DNA of 64,000 nucleotides, taken from contig NZ_JAWZSQ010000002.1 of assembly GCF_034096925.1 (NCBI RefSeq), positions 310,001 to 374,000 of the forward strand. Direction: 5' to 3'. This document shows, piece after piece, positions 1 to 9,521 of the stretch (position 1 is the stretch's first letter; every line of letters begins with the position of its first letter). A program made the translations under genes and the position numbers. This DNA comes from Patulibacter defluvii. Its GTDB lineage: Bacteria; Actinomycetota; Thermoleophilia; Solirubrobacterales; Solirubrobacteraceae. Below the pieces are notes generated by a model that was not told where the DNA came from, searched no databases, and saw only the letters and a program-made list of their open reading frames with translations.

Positions 1-716
1 ACCCGGCGCTCAACTCGCTGCTCTCGCTGGCCCGCTCCGGCAAGGTCCAGGGCCTGCTGGCCGAGCTGCGGCCGACGCTGCGGACCCTGAGCGCGACCGC
101 CGACCCGCTCGGCACGGTGATGGACAACCTGCGCCCGGTCTCGGTCTGCCTCTGGAAGAACGCGCTGCCGGTGCTCAACGCCCGCGTGCCGGACGGGGCG
201 CTCTCGACCAACATGCCGGTCTACCGCGAGCTGGTCTCGTCGCTGATCGGGCTCGCCTCGTCGACCTCGAACTTCGACGCCAACGGCCCGTGGACCCGCT
301 ACATCGTCGGCTTCGGCAACCAGCTGCTGTCGTTCGGCGGCGGCTCCCGCGACCTCCAGGCGCGCGCCGACCAGCCGGTGGTCGGGTCGAGCCCGACGCC
401 GACCTCGCCGCCGCCCTTCCGCGGCGACGTCCCCTGCGAGACGCAGGAGGTCCCGAGCCTCCGCGCGAAGCCGCACGCCTACGTCGGCAAGCAGGTCGAC
501 GACCCGGTCGACCGCGGCAAGCTGGCCGACGCGACCGAGAACCTGCTGCGGAGCGCGAAGACGATGACCCCGGGCAAGGCGCAGCAGCTGCAGCGCCAGC
601 TCGAGTCGATGCTCGGCCAGCCGGGTGACGGCGCGGCCGACGGCAGCGGGACCGGCAGCGCCGGCGCCGACCAGCAGCAGGCCGCCAACGCCGCGGCCCA
701 GGGGGTCGGGCGATGA
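1..716 (+). CDS. MCE family protein, C-terminal part (5' end outside window)
   Basis: The reading frame is open from the window edge (first whole codon at base 3) to a TGA at 714-716, giving 237 visible residues. The visible part is the long helical region that follows an MlaD/MCE domain, with CLWKNALPVLN and an Ala/Gly/Gln-rich tail. The MCE domain itself must lie upstream of the window. Mce proteins form the hexameric periplasmic channel of Mce lipid/steroid importers. The stop overlaps the next start as ATGA, so it is translationally coupled to two further mce genes. The family is clear from the neighbours; the exact subunit (A-F) cannot be told. Confidence 0.8.
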   Translation, partial: PALNSLLSLARSGKVQGLLAELRPTLRTLSATADPLGTVMDNLRPVSVCLWKNALPVLNARVPDGALSTNMPVYRELVSSLIGLASSTSNFDANGPWTRYIVGFGNQLLSFGGGSRDLQARADQPVVGSSPTPTSPPPFRGDVPCETQEVPSLRAKPHAYVGKQVDDPVDRGKLADATENLLRSAKTMTPGKAQQLQRQLESMLGQPGDGAADGSGTGSAGADQQQAANAAAQGVGR

Positions 717-1984
717 AGACGATCAAGATGGCGCTCCGCCAGTACTGGTGGGCGGTCGCGGTGATCGTCGTGGCGATGGTCGCGTCGCTGGTCGTCGCCG
801 CCTACCTGCTGGACAAGCAGCGGCTGCCGCTGCCGTGGGACAACGTCTACGAGGTCAAGGCCGACTTCGCCTCCGGCCAGGCGGTCACGCCGGGCCAGGG
901 CCAGGCGGTCGCGGTCGCCGGCGTCACCGTCGGCGAGATCAGCGACGTCCAGCTGAAGAACGGCCGCGCGGTCGTGACGCTGCGGATCGAGCGCGACAAG
1001 CTGCCGAGCGTCCAGCGCGACGCGACGGTGATGCTGCGTCCGCGGACCGGCCTGCAGGACATGACGATCGAGCTCGACCCGGGCAGCGAGAAGGCCGGCA
1101 AGCTGCGCGACGGTGAGCTGCTCGCCCAGCAGCGGGCGATCTCGCAGGTCCAGCTCGACGAGGCGCTGGCCTCGCTCGACTCCGACTCGCGGGCCTACTT
1201 CCAGCAGCTGCTCGACGCCGGCGCGAAGGGCTTCGACGGCAACGCCAAGGTCCTCCGCGAGCTGCTGCGGGTCGGCACCCCGACCGCCAAGCAGACCCAC
1301 GCCGTGCTGAGCGTGATCGCCGAGCGGCGGACCGCGCTGAAGGGCGTGATCACCCGTCTGCGGCGACTCTCCGACGCGCTCGTCGACCACGACCAGGCGG
1401 TCGGCGCGACCCTCGACCGGGCCGCGACGACGCTCAACACCTTCGCCGGCCGCGACCGCGAGCTGCGGCAGGCGCTGGCGCTCTTCCCGAGCACGCTGCG
1501 CCTGACCGGCGACACGCTCGACGACGCCGGCCGCTTCGCCGACGAGCTGGGGCCGACCTCGAAGGCGCTGCGTCCCGCGATCCGCGACACGACCAAGGCG
1601 CTGCCGAACATCGAGCCGCTGCTGCGCGAGCTGCCGGGCGACCTCAAGCCGGTGCGGACGCTGGCGACCGAGGGCCTGCCCGCGATCCGCAGCCTGCGGA
1701 GCACGGTCGAGGCGCTGCAGCCGCAGCTGAAGGACCTGGACGACAGCGCCAAGGTGCTCCAGCACGTGGTCAACGTGCTCGGCTACGACGCGCCGGGCGC
1801 GCCGAAGCCGTACTCGTACTACCTGGCCTGGTTCGCCCACAACGCGAACTCGATCTTCTCCACGCAGGACGCGCACGGCGTCGGCTGGCGCGGCCAGCTG
1901 ATCCTCAGCTGCAGCTCGTTCTCGTCCGACCACGCCTTGGCGCCGATCGCGGATCTCCTCAACGGACTGGGGCTCTGCAAGTGA
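713..1984 (+). CDS. MCE family protein
   Basis: 423 residues. An N-terminal membrane anchor lies at about residues 13-33 and is followed by an MlaD/MCE domain at about 45-120 (GVTVGEISDV is the typical core). A long, helix-rich Ala/Leu region runs to the C terminus. Mce proteins are anchored in the cytoplasmic membrane and line a tunnel for lipid or sterol uptake powered by an Mkl-type ATPase. The ATG overlaps the previous stop by four bases and its own TGA overlaps the next GTG by four, so this is a tightly coupled operon. The YrbE permeases and ATPase are not in the window. Substrate is unknown. Confidence 0.9.
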   Translation: MKTIKMALRQYWWAVAVIVVAMVASLVVAAYLLDKQRLPLPWDNVYEVKADFASGQAVTPGQGQAVAVAGVTVGEISDVQLKNGRAVVTLRIERDKLPSVQRDATVMLRPRTGLQDMTIELDPGSEKAGKLRDGELLAQQRAISQVQLDEALASLDSDSRAYFQQLLDAGAKGFDGNAKVLRELLRVGTPTAKQTHAVLSVIAERRTALKGVITRLRRLSDALVDHDQAVGATLDRAATTLNTFAGRDRELRQALALFPSTLRLTGDTLDDAGRFADELGPTSKALRPAIRDTTKALPNIEPLLRELPGDLKPVRTLATEGLPAIRSLRSTVEALQPQLKDLDDSAKVLQHVVNVLGYDAPGAPKPYSYYLAWFAHNANSIFSTQDAHGVGWRGQLILSCSSFSSDHALAPIADLLNGLGLCK

Positions 1985-3441
1985 ACAAGCAGGGACCGAC
2001 CTTCGGGCAGATCGTCGTGATGGTGGCGTTCGCGCTCTCCTGCTTCGGCCTGCTGCTGTTCCTCTGGACCAGCTTCGGCGGACCGGTGCCGGTGCGGCCG
2101 AAGGCCTATCAGGTGAGCACCGAGTTCCAGAGCGGCTCGCAGCTGGCCAGCTACGCCGACGTGCGCGTCAGCGGCGTGACCGTCGGCAAGGTCGTGAAGA
2201 TCGAGAAGCGCGCCGGCTCGGCCAAGGTCACGATGCAGATCGAGCCGAAGTTCGCGCCGCTGCCGACCGACACCCGGGCGACGCTGCGGACGAAGACGCT
2301 GCTCGGCGAGACCTTCGTCGACCTCTCGTTCGGCTCGCGCCGGGCGGCCGCCCAGCGCAAGCCGGGGTCGTACGTCCAGGAGGGCGGCTCGCTGCCGGCC
2401 AGCCAGGTCCAGCCGACGGCCGAGCTCGACCAGATCCTCGACGCCTTCGACGACCGCACCCGCAAGGACCTGCGCGGCCTGCTGACCTCGCTGGCCAAGG
2501 GCCTCGACGGCCGCGGCCAGGACCTCAACGCCGCCAACGCCAGCTTCGGGCCGGCGCTCGAGGCGGCCGACAGCCTCTTCAGCCTGCTCAACCGGCAGTC
2601 GGCGGAGATCCAGTCCGGCACCCGCGACCTGGGGCAGACGTTCCAGGCGGTCGGGCGCCAGGCCGGCGCCGTCCAGGAGCTGACCCGCTCCGGCCGCGCG
2701 ATCGTCGACACCACGTCGCAGATCACCGGCCCGCTGCGCGAGACCACGCGGATCCTGCCGACCTTCCTCGACGAGACCCGCAAGACGCTGGTCGTCGCGC
2801 GGGCCGCGGCCAAGGACGGCCGGCCGGCGCTGGCCGCGCTGCGGCCGGTGGCACCGCTGATCCGGCCGGCGCTCCAGGACCTCGCGGTCGTGGCGCCGCA
2901 GCTGGAGCGGACGCTGATCGAGATCCGGCCGGTGCTCTCGCAGGTCAAGACCGGGCTGCCGGCGCTGCGGCGGATCCTCGACACGACCGGGCCGTTGATG
3001 GACGTGCTCGACCCGATCACCCAGGACCTGCTGCCGGTCGCGCAGTACCTGAAGGCCTACCGGCGCGAGATCCCGGTCGTCTTCGCCAACAGCTCGGCGG
3101 CGACCCAATATCAGCCGCCGGACCTGCAGGGCAAGCCGCGCAGCGTGCTGCGCCAGACGCTGCCGATCAACGACGAGCTGCTGCTGGGCAACGGCAAGCC
3201 GCTCGGCACCAACCGCTCGAACGCCTACCCGCTGCCGGGCCAGCTGAGCCTGCACGGCACCGGCCGGGCCCCGTCCTTCACCTGCCGCAACGCCGGCAAC
3301 GGCGGCGGGCTGCTGACCCTGCTGCTGGCCCCGACCGGCAACCAGCCGTGCGTCCAGCAGGGCCCGTACTCGCCCGAGGGCGGGACCAAGGGCCAGTACC
3401 CGCACATCCAGCTGATCAAGCCCACGCTGCCCGGCCGCTGA
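1981..3441 (+). CDS. MCE family protein, last gene of the mce operon
   Basis: 486 residues starting at GTG 1981 inside the preceding stop. A membrane segment lies at about residues 10-30 and an MCE domain at about 38-120 (core RVSGVTVGKV). A long helical stretch and a polar C-terminal tail with two cysteines (CRNAGNGGG and QPCVQQGPYSP) follow. The tail resembles the extended C termini of last-position actinobacterial Mce proteins. It is the final gene of the run and is followed by a strong hairpin. The role in lipid import is inferred from family; no substrate can be assigned. Confidence 0.88.
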   Translation: MNKQGPTFGQIVVMVAFALSCFGLLLFLWTSFGGPVPVRPKAYQVSTEFQSGSQLASYADVRVSGVTVGKVVKIEKRAGSAKVTMQIEPKFAPLPTDTRATLRTKTLLGETFVDLSFGSRRAAAQRKPGSYVQEGGSLPASQVQPTAELDQILDAFDDRTRKDLRGLLTSLAKGLDGRGQDLNAANASFGPALEAADSLFSLLNRQSAEIQSGTRDLGQTFQAVGRQAGAVQELTRSGRAIVDTTSQITGPLRETTRILPTFLDETRKTLVVARAAAKDGRPALAALRPVAPLIRPALQDLAVVAPQLERTLIEIRPVLSQVKTGLPALRRILDTTGPLMDVLDPITQDLLPVAQYLKAYRREIPVVFANSSAATQYQPPDLQGKPRSVLRQTLPINDELLLGNGKPLGTNRSNAYPLPGQLSLHGTGRAPSFTCRNAGNGGGLLTLLLAPTGNQPCVQQGPYSPEGGTKGQYPHIQLIKPTLPGR

Positions 3442-3525
3442 GCCGCATCGCGCGGCGATCCGCGCGGAGCGGGGGCGGTCGGGGGAGCGGCCCCGTCACG
3501 CCGTCGACGCCGCGACGGGCGAGGA

Positions 3526-3550
3526 GGCGCGCGGCGGACGGCCGCGCGCC
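3526..3550. terminator. Hairpin terminator between mce operon and sugar kinase
   Basis: Perfect 10-bp inverted repeat, GGCGCGCGGC at 3526-3535 and GCCGCGCGCC at 3541-3550, with a 5-nt loop. It sits in the 118-bp gap between two convergent genes and has no T-run on either side, so it would act as a bidirectional, U-tract-less terminator. Function is inferred from position and stem strength. Confidence 0.6.
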
Positions 3551-3559
3551 GGACGGCGT

Positions 3560-4516
<957 letters not shown>

Positions 4517-4582
4517 GGTCGGCGACCCTAGCGAGCCGCGGACCGGCGAGGGGCGCCGGCCGGCCCGCGCCGATCGCCCGCG

Positions 4583-5071
4583 CTAGGGGGCGATCGGGGT
4601 CTCCGGCGCCTGCGGCCACCCCTCCCAGGCGTCCGGCAGCGGCTGGCCGCTGCGCCGGAAGTGCTCCAGATCGACCTCGAGGAAGAGCGCGCGGGCCTCG
4701 GCGATCGTGGTCTCGCCGTCGCGCAGCACGCCGTGGAGCTGGATCTTGCGGCCCTCGACGCCGCTGCTCCAGGCCTCCAGCCGCAGGTCGCGGTCGAGGA
4801 AGGCCGGGGCCCGGTAGTCGATGTTCAGGTTGGCCGTCACCGCCGGCCGCCGCAGCAGCATCAGCACGCTGCCGAGGGCGTCGTCGAGGACGGTCGCGAC
4901 CGCCCCGCCGTGGGCGATCCCGGGCGCGCCCTCCTGGCGGCGGTCGAAGCGGACCTCGCCCCGGATCCGGTCGCCCTCGGCGCGGATCCGCAGGCCCATC
5001 CCGGCCGGGTTCTCGCTGCCGCAGCCGAGGCAGTGGGGGTGGTGCTCGAGCGAGCCGTCGGGACGGATCAT
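4583..5071 (-). CDS. PaaI/THEM4-type hotdog-fold thioesterase
   Basis: 162 residues. A single 4HBT hotdog domain carries the family HGG motif in GIAHGGAVATVLDDA (about 52-66), with the Asp used for thioester hydrolysis in LDDA. An N-terminal HCLGCGSENP stretch with two Cys is typical of the THEM4-like subgroup. Such enzymes hydrolyse acyl-CoA thioesters in the cytosol. The start overlaps the end of the upstream BtrH-like gene by four bases (5068-5071), so the two are co-translated. The acyl substrate is unknown, but coupling to a BtrH-like acyl-transfer protein suggests a linked acyl-thioester function. Confidence 0.85.
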   Translation of the reverse strand: MIRPDGSLEHHPHCLGCGSENPAGMGLRIRAEGDRIRGEVRFDRRQEGAPGIAHGGAVATVLDDALGSVLMLLRRPAVTANLNIDYRAPAFLDRDLRLEAWSSGVEGRKIQLHGVLRDGETTIAEARALFLEVDLEHFRRSGQPLPDAWEGWPQAPETPIAP

Positions 5072-6081
5072 GCGCAGGCCTCCAGGCCGTCGAGGGCTTC
5101 GACCTCGAGCCGGGCGACGGCGGCGAGCGGATCGACCCCGGCCGCGTGGTCGTCGGCCTCGGCGGCGACGGCGAGCGCGGCCCAGGCCTCGGCCAGCTGC
5201 CGGTAGCGGCGGCTAGCGGCGGCGACCGTCGGGTCGGTCAGCTGCTCGCCGGCCTGCTCCAGGAAGCCGGCCTGGAGCGAGCGGAACATCGCCCCGCCGG
5301 TGCCAGCCTTGACGATGAACGCCCACAGCGCCCGCAGCGCCTCCGGCAGCTGGTCGCCGAACCGCTGCGGCCAGCGGCCGTAGTCGTCGGCCAGCGCGGC
5401 GATCCCCTCGAGCCCGGTCCGGCCCGGCAACCCGGCCAGCGGCGGCCCGGCGCCGCGCATGTTGGCGACGGCGATCGCGGCGGCGGCGCGGACGGCGGGT
5501 CCGAGCGGCGGCAGCGCGGTCGGCCAGCCGTAGACGAAGGTGGTGTGCTCGGCGGGCCCGGGGAAGGCGTCCGAGCGGCGGGCGCGGGCCAGGCTCTCCA
5601 GCGAGCAGGGCTGCAGCTCGTCGCGGTCGTTGTCGGCGATCCAGGCGATCCCGGCCGCCTCGTCGTGGTCGACGACGACGATGTCGTGGCGGGTGTTGTG
5701 CATCCGCACCCGCAGGTACTCCAGGTGGCCGATGTCGGCCCAGATCATCGGCGGCCGGCCGGCGTCGACCTCGTCCCGCACCCAGGCCCAGCCGAGCGCC
5801 GGGTCGTCGGTCCGGCGGATGTCGAGCGTCGCGCCGAGCTGGGGCGCGATGTCGCGCTCGAGGTCGGCGGTGCGGCCGACCAGGTAGACCGGCGGCGCCG
5901 GGGCCGGGACCGCGTCCAGGTAGAGGAAGCCGAGCGCGCCCGAGAGACCGAAGACCAGCTCCTCGCTGACCGGGCCGTGGCCGTGGTCGAGGCCGTGGAA
6001 CTCGAGCAGGTCGCGGATCGCGCCCGAGCCGCAGTGGCCCGCCCGCTGGTGGGCGAAGGAGCGGGGGGCGGCCAGGGTCAT
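5068..6081 (-). CDS. BtrH N-terminal domain / DUF4872 protein
   Basis: 337 residues from ATG 6081. The N-terminal half looks like a BtrH_N papain-like domain, with a nucleophile-type Cys17 in GHCGSG and a His-rich HNTRHDIVVVDHD segment. The C-terminal helical half matches DUF4872. BtrH in butirosin biosynthesis transfers an acyl group from a carrier protein to an amine, so an acyltransferase or amide-forming role is possible but unproven. The start is fixed by TACGGT (6093-6088) six bases upstream. An in-frame ATG at 6099 lies upstream of that promoter box and is unlikely. It is co-transcribed with the thioesterase and divergent from a TetR gene. Confidence 0.7.
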   Translation of the reverse strand: MTLAAPRSFAHQRAGHCGSGAIRDLLEFHGLDHGHGPVSEELVFGLSGALGFLYLDAVPAPAPPVYLVGRTADLERDIAPQLGATLDIRRTDDPALGWAWVRDEVDAGRPPMIWADIGHLEYLRVRMHNTRHDIVVVDHDEAAGIAWIADNDRDELQPCSLESLARARRSDAFPGPAEHTTFVYGWPTALPPLGPAVRAAAAIAVANMRGAGPPLAGLPGRTGLEGIAALADDYGRWPQRFGDQLPEALRALWAFIVKAGTGGAMFRSLQAGFLEQAGEQLTDPTVAAASRRYRQLAEAWAALAVAAEADDHAAGVDPLAAVARLEVEALDGLEACA

Positions 6082-6087
6082 GCCGGG

Positions 6088-6133
6088 ACCGTACAACATG
6101 TTTCCCCGATCGGTGAAAGGCTCGCCCTATGCT
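6088..6133. promoter_or_regulatory. Divergent promoter region with AACATGTT palindrome
   Basis: The 58-bp gap between the BtrH-like and TetR genes holds both promoters. On the minus strand, TTCACC (6116-6111), a 17-bp spacer and TACGGT (6093-6088) are followed six bases later by ATG 6081. On the plus strand, TATGCT (6128-6133) is followed six bases later by ATG 6140. The palindrome AACATGTT (6095-6102) lies in the minus-strand spacer, where TetR binding could repress the BtrH-thioesterase unit. The operator role is inference. Confidence 0.5.
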
Positions 6134-6139
6134 GAGCCG

Positions 6140-6751
6140 ATGGTGGAGCGCACGGCCAGCGACCGGCGGGCGGAGAAGGCGGACCAGATCGTCGAGGCGT
6201 GCCTGCGCTGCCTGGCCCGCGACGGCTTCGCCGCGACCTCGATCGCCAGCGTCGCCCGCGAGGCGGGGGTCGACAAGCGGCTGGTCCTCTACTACCACGA
6301 GACCCGCGAGCAGCTGATCGAGCGGGTGGTGGCCCGGGTCGGCGATCGGCTGGTGGCGAGCGTCCAGGCGGCGACCGCGGGGATCGACGACCCGGAGCTG
6401 ACCCTGCAGGTCGGCTTCGACCGCCTCTGGCGCAGCCTGACCACCGACCGCGCGCTGCTGGTGGCCTGGCTCGGCCTGCGGGCGGAGGCGATCACCGACC
6501 GCCGGCTGCGGGCCTCGGCCGGCTTCCTCGACGACCGCCTGCGCGACCTGGTGCTCGACGCCGGCCGCTCGGCCGAGGCCCGCGGCCTGCGGCTGCGGAC
6601 CGCAGCCGGCCCGCTGACCGTCCTGATCGTGGCCGCCCTCCAGGGCCTGGTGCTGGAGTGGCTGGAGCACGGCGACACGCCCGACCTGCACGCGGCGATC
6701 GCCGACTTCCAGGCCTGGCTGGCCTCGCGGGCGGTGCCGGTCGCCGCCTGA
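6140..6751 (+). CDS. TetR/AcrR family transcriptional regulator
   Basis: 203 residues. The N-terminal helix-turn-helix spans about residues 12-58, with FAATSIASVAREAGVDKRL and the YYH segment that precedes the ligand domain; the rest is the all-helical ligand-binding domain. It is divergent from the BtrH-like/thioesterase pair and most likely controls it and itself. The start at ATG 6140 is chosen because TATGCT sits exactly six bases upstream (leaderless). Longer in-frame readings from 6080 would run through the shared promoter region. The ligand is unknown. Confidence 0.85.
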   Translation: MVERTASDRRAEKADQIVEACLRCLARDGFAATSIASVAREAGVDKRLVLYYHETREQLIERVVARVGDRLVASVQAATAGIDDPELTLQVGFDRLWRSLTTDRALLVAWLGLRAEAITDRRLRASAGFLDDRLRDLVLDAGRSAEARGLRLRTAAGPLTVLIVAALQGLVLEWLEHGDTPDLHAAIADFQAWLASRAVPVAA

Positions 6752-6758
6752 CCGGGCC

Positions 6759-7829
6759 TCAGCGCAGCCGGCGGAAGGCGTCCCAGGCCGGGCGGGCGGT
6801 GCCGTGGGTGCCGCGCAGGCCCGAGGTCCAGCGGTGGTCGCCGGCGGGATCGCGCAGCTGGTACCAGACGAAGGTCCGGACGCCGGCGCGGCGGGCGGCG
6901 GCCCAGGCCGAGCGCAGGTAGCGGGCCGCGGCGGCGCGGGGGATGTCGCGGGCGCCGGAGGTCCGCAGCGCGTACTCGGTCACGTGCAGGTTGCGGGCGG
7001 CGGCCGGGGTGATCCGGCCGGCGCGGGCTAGGGCACGCAGCTGGCGGCCGACCGCGGCCAGGTTGCCGATCGTCCACTCGTCGCGGTCGGCGACCGGGGT
7101 CCGCGGGTCGGGCCGCAGGAAGTCGTAGGCGTGGATCGCGAAGCCGTCGGCCCGCAGCCGCGTCCGGCAGCTGGCCGTCGGCCGCAGCGAGCGGCCGCCG
7201 GCGTCGACGCACAGCGCCCGCCGCAGGAACGCCCCCGGCATCGTCGAGCCGCCGCCGGCGCTGGCCTGGGAGGAGGTGTCGCCGACCAGCACCGGCACGT
7301 CGGGCAGCTCGCGCTTGAGCGCCGCGTAGCCCAGGTTCGACAGCCGCACCCAGTCGCTCGCCCGCCGCTGCGGCCACATCGAGCGGAAGTTCGGCTCGTT
7401 GAAGGTCATCACCGCCGCCAGCGGGACCTCGCCCTCGCGCAGGCCGGCCGCCAGCGAGCGCATGAAGTCGCGGTAGCGGCGGTAGCCGCCGGCGCTCATC
7501 CGCCAGCTCACGGGGTGGTGGCGCGCGAGAGGGGCGTAGACGCCGACCATCAGCCGCGCCCCCGCCTGGCGCGCGTCCTGCCCGGCCTGGCGCAGCACCG
7601 CCAGCACCGCCGGGTCGACCCGCCGGTGGGCGCCCTCCCAGCGCACCAGCGTCCGCACCGAGCGGACGCCGGCCGCCCGCACGTCGCGCCAGAACGCCTC
7701 GCGCACCTTCGGGTCGGGCGAGTGCAGCATCGCGTCGTCCTGCAGGCCCTTGTCGAGCGCGGCCGCCGGCACCGCGGGCACCAGCGCGAGGAGCAGGGCG
7801 AGCAGCAGCAGCGGGAGCCGGCGACGCAT
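6759..7829 (-). CDS. Secreted clan-A glycosidase-like (TIM-barrel) protein
   Basis: 356 residues with a signal peptide at 1-24 (Arg-rich start, long Leu stretch, AAA-L cleavage region). The rest fits a (beta/alpha)8 glycosidase barrel: the proposed acid/base Glu145 lies in FNEPNF and the proposed nucleophile Glu285 in HVTEYAL, the strand-4/strand-7 pair of clan GH-A. Family and substrate cannot be assigned. TACCGT (7843-7838) lies eight bases before the ATG. It ends 7 bp from the convergent TetR gene. A distantly similar secreted protein is at 52456-53565. Confidence 0.68.
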   Translation of the reverse strand: MRRRLPLLLLALLLALVPAVPAAALDKGLQDDAMLHSPDPKVREAFWRDVRAAGVRSVRTLVRWEGAHRRVDPAVLAVLRQAGQDARQAGARLMVGVYAPLARHHPVSWRMSAGGYRRYRDFMRSLAAGLREGEVPLAAVMTFNEPNFRSMWPQRRASDWVRLSNLGYAALKRELPDVPVLVGDTSSQASAGGGSTMPGAFLRRALCVDAGGRSLRPTASCRTRLRADGFAIHAYDFLRPDPRTPVADRDEWTIGNLAAVGRQLRALARAGRITPAAARNLHVTEYALRTSGARDIPRAAAARYLRSAWAAARRAGVRTFVWYQLRDPAGDHRWTSGLRGTHGTARPAWDAFRRLR

Positions 7830-7859
7830 GACGCGGGACGGTAGCGCGGCCCCCGACTC

Positions 7860-9521
7860 CTAGGCGGCGGCGTCGAGCGCGATCCGCCGCTCGCAGAGGG
7901 CGGCCTCGGCGTCGCGGTGCGCGATCAGCAGCGCCCCGCGGCCCGGGACGGCGTCGAGCAGCCGCCGCAGCAGCGCCACGCCCTCCTCGGGCGGCAGGTG
8001 GCTGACCGGCTCGTCGAGCACCAGCAGCCGCGCCCCGCCGGCCCCGGCCAGCAGCGCGCGGGCGATCCCCAGCCGCTGCCGCTCGCCGCCGGAGAGCCGG
8101 CCGCCGTGCTCGCCGACCGCGGTCCCGAGCCCGTCCCGCAGACCGGCCAGCCACGGTCCGGCGCCGGCCGCCTCGAGCGCGGCGCGCAGCTCGCCGTCGC
8201 TCGCCTCCGGCCGCGCCAGCAGCAGGTTGGCCCGCACGTCGGCGTCGAACAGGTACGGATCCTGGGGGACGTGGAGGATCGTGCGGCGGAGGACGTGGGG
8301 GTCGATCGCGGCCAGGGCCCGCCCGCCGACGGTGACCTGACCGGAGGCCGCCACGGCCGGCAGCAGCCCGGTCAGCAGCTCGCCGAGCGTGCTCTTGCCG
8401 CAGCCGCTGGGTCCGGTCAGCGCCACCCGCTCACCGTCGCCGATCCCCAGCGTCAGGTCGCGCAGGACCGTCCGCGGGCCGCGGCGGACGCTCACGCGCT
8501 CCAGTCGCACGCCGCCCGCGGCCAGCGGCACGGCCGGGGCCGGCTCCGCCTCCGCGGGCTCGGCGGGCGCCGCCGCGAGCAGCGCGTCGACCCGCGCGAC
8601 CGCGTCGGCGGTCGCGCGCAGCTCGCGGGCGGCCGCGGGCAGCGGGGCGATCGCCTCGCCGACCCCCATCGCCAGCAGCGCCAGCATCCCCACCAGCACC
8701 GGGTCGACGGCGCCGTCACGGGCGGCCGGCAGCGCCACCAGCAGCACCGCCGCCGCGCCGAGCCCGCCGACCGCCCCGGCCGCGGCCGTGGTCAGGGCCG
8801 TGGCCCGCGCCGCCCGCCGCTCGAGCGCGGCCAGCGCGGCCCCGCTCCGCCGCACCCGGCCCAGCTGCGCGTCGGCGATCCCGGCCACCACCAGCTCGGG
8901 GGCGGCGTCGAGCGCGGTCGCCACGTCCTGCACCAGCGTCGCGCGGGCGCCGGCCCGGGAGGATGCGGCGTCGCGGGCCAGCCGCGCCGCCAGCACCGGC
9001 AGCGCCACCGCCCCGGCCAGCAGCACCCCGGCCAGCACCGCGGCCGCCGCCGGCAGCACCAGCGCGGCGGCGGCGAGCGCGGCCAGGCCGACGACCGCGG
9101 CGACGGCGATCGGGGCCAGCGACCGCAGGTAGGCGTCCTGGACCCCGTCGACGTCGGCCACCAGCCGGTCGCCGGCGGCGGTCCCGGCCGGCAGCGGCCC
9201 GTCGCTGCGGCCGCTGGCGATCGCGGCGAAGCCGGCCGCCCGCAGCCGCGCGAGGATCCGCAGCGTCGCGTCGTGGCCGCTCAGCCGCTCGCCGTAGCGG
9301 GCGATCGCGCGCAGCACGCCGAAGCCGCGGACGGCGACGATCGCGACCGTCAGCGAGAGCACCGGCGGGGCCTGCGAGGCGCGCGCGATCAGGTAGCCGG
9401 AGAGGGCCAGCAGCGCGGTCCCGGCGGCGGCCGCGACGACCCCGGCGACGGTCGCCAGCAGCAGCCCGCGGCGCTCGTCCCGGTTCGTCAGCCGGAGGGC
9501 GCGGACGGCCAGCGCGATCAT
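7860..9521 (-). CDS. cydC: CydC, thiol/haem ABC exporter subunit
   Basis: 553 residues. Six predicted membrane helices occupy roughly 15-300, followed by an ABC ATPase domain with Walker A GPSGCGKST, signature LSGGERQRLGIARALL and Walker B LLVLDEPVSHL. CydDC is a heterodimeric ABC transporter of the cytoplasmic membrane needed to assemble cytochrome bd oxidase, moving thiols and/or haem. The start ATG overlaps the cydD stop (9518-9521). It is the last gene of cydABDC. The CydC rather than CydD identity rests on gene order and the divergent VSHL after Walker B. Confidence 0.88.
   Translation of the reverse strand: MIALAVRALRLTNRDERRGLLLATVAGVVAAAAGTALLALSGYLIARASQAPPVLSLTVAIVAVRGFGVLRAIARYGERLSGHDATLRILARLRAAGFAAIASGRSDGPLPAGTAAGDRLVADVDGVQDAYLRSLAPIAVAAVVGLAALAAAALVLPAAAAVLAGVLLAGAVALPVLAARLARDAASSRAGARATLVQDVATALDAAPELVVAGIADAQLGRVRRSGAALAALERRAARATALTTAAAGAVGGLGAAAVLLVALPAARDGAVDPVLVGMLALLAMGVGEAIAPLPAAARELRATADAVARVDALLAAAPAEPAEAEPAPAVPLAAGGVRLERVSVRRGPRTVLRDLTLGIGDGERVALTGPSGCGKSTLGELLTGLLPAVAASGQVTVGGRALAAIDPHVLRRTILHVPQDPYLFDADVRANLLLARPEASDGELRAALEAAGAGPWLAGLRDGLGTAVGEHGGRLSGGERQRLGIARALLAGAGGARLLVLDEPVSHLPPEEGVALLRRLLDAVPGRGALLIAHRDAEAALCERRIALDAAA

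Noticed and set aside
479..1933. Long open frame antisense to the first mce genes
   Set aside because: Arg/Gln/Val-rich shadow of high-GC coding DNA, no domain pattern, while the plus strand shows clear MCE domains.
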